From an uncultured Flavobacteriaceae bacterium (lineage in GTDB: Bacteria; Bacteroidota; Bacteroidia; Flavobacteriales; Flavobacteriaceae), in NCBI GenBank assembly GCA_905479475.1, contig CAJQMT010000034.1:1-61569 (forward strand): 61,569 nt of DNA, read 5' to 3'. The notes beneath the pieces are model-generated. The model had not been told where the DNA came from, did not search any database, and was given only the letters and a program-made list of their open reading frames with translations. The translations under genes were made by a program, and so were the position numbers. Of the stretch, positions 61,535-61,569 are shown in pieces (position 1 is the first letter of the stretch; each line of letters starts with the position of its first letter).

Positions 61535-61569
61535 AAAAAAGAGAAGTTTTTCAACTTCTCTTTTTTTTT
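61535..61569 (+). terminator. Terminator after tRNA-Gln
   Basis: GAGAAGTT (61541-61548) and AACTTCTC (61553-61560) form an 8-bp stem with A7 before and T9 up to the window end. Confidence 0.9.

Noticed and set aside
1-61569. CRISPR array, prophage or rRNA operon
   Set aside because: No regularly spaced repeats, no phage structural or packaging genes and no rRNA-like sequence were seen.

Overview
The window is chromosomal DNA of a marine-type member of the Flavobacteriaceae (Bacteroidota). The evidence is as follows. The DNA is AT-rich. Genes lack Shine-Dalgarno sequences. Several promoters match the Bacteroidota pattern TTG/TTTG, then 17-21 nt, then TAnnTTTG. Typical lineage proteins are present: a GH16 glucanase with a C-terminal sorting tail, N-succinylornithine-type ArgF', a DUF2723 glycosyltransferase and a bacterial GH3 protein. 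The order rplM-rpsI-rpsB-tsf is also typical. All calls were made by reading the sequence; no database was searched.

Layout. 1-2.7 kb is accessory: two gene cassettes (FkbM methyltransferase and a small lipoprotein), each followed by a ~200-bp imperfect palindrome with integron attC architecture, next to a decayed tyrosine recombinase. 2.8-7.0 kb holds an FdhF/YdeP-type molybdoenzyme, dihydrolipoyl dehydrogenase and a CDGSH Fe-S protein. 7.4-17.3 kb holds a membrane-anchored AraC regulator and an arginine cluster on the minus strand (GNAT-argG-argC-argD-argF'-argB-argE, then argH behind its own terminator and promoter). 17.6-24.3 kb holds a HAD phosphatase, a TruA-like protein, a helical-repeat protein, leuA and cysE-cysM. 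leuA is preceded by a Leu-rich short ORF, and cysE by a 25-codon ORF ending Cys-Tyr-Cys-Cys-Leu directly behind a consensus promoter. 24.3-43.3 kb is mostly housekeeping: penicillin-acylase family protein, sugar aminotransferase and galE, fabD, a YhhQ-type transporter, LacI regulator, DUF2797, GH3, prenyl synthase, rlmN, queA, MazG-like protein, aroA, GH16 and aat. 43.4-48.3 kb is a sulfur module: Crp/Fnr regulator, SulP transporter, MBL-rhodanese protein and a split YeeE/YedE transporter. 48.4-61.6 kb holds tsf, rpsB, rpsI, rplM, DUF2141, polA, aroK, a sugar MFS transporter, a thioredoxin-fold protein, a polysaccharide deacetylase, the DUF2723 protein and tRNA-Gln.

Main points of interest. 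(1) An integron-like cassette array whose recombinase is decayed and points the same way as the cassettes. (2) A cysteine-codon leader peptide in front of cysE-cysM, plus a leucine-rich candidate in front of leuA and a weaker candidate in front of the arginine operon. (3) Two GTAAC-N4-GTTAC palindromes, one before sulP and one before the MBL-rhodanese gene, with the same centre-to-TAnnTTTG distance, next to a Crp/Fnr regulator carrying three cysteines in its sensor domain. (4) Serine 90 in ArgF', the position that separates succinyl- from acetyl-ornithine enzymes, which together with a GNAT at the operon head suggests a succinylated arginine pathway. (5) A DNA polymerase I whose proofreading residues are substituted.
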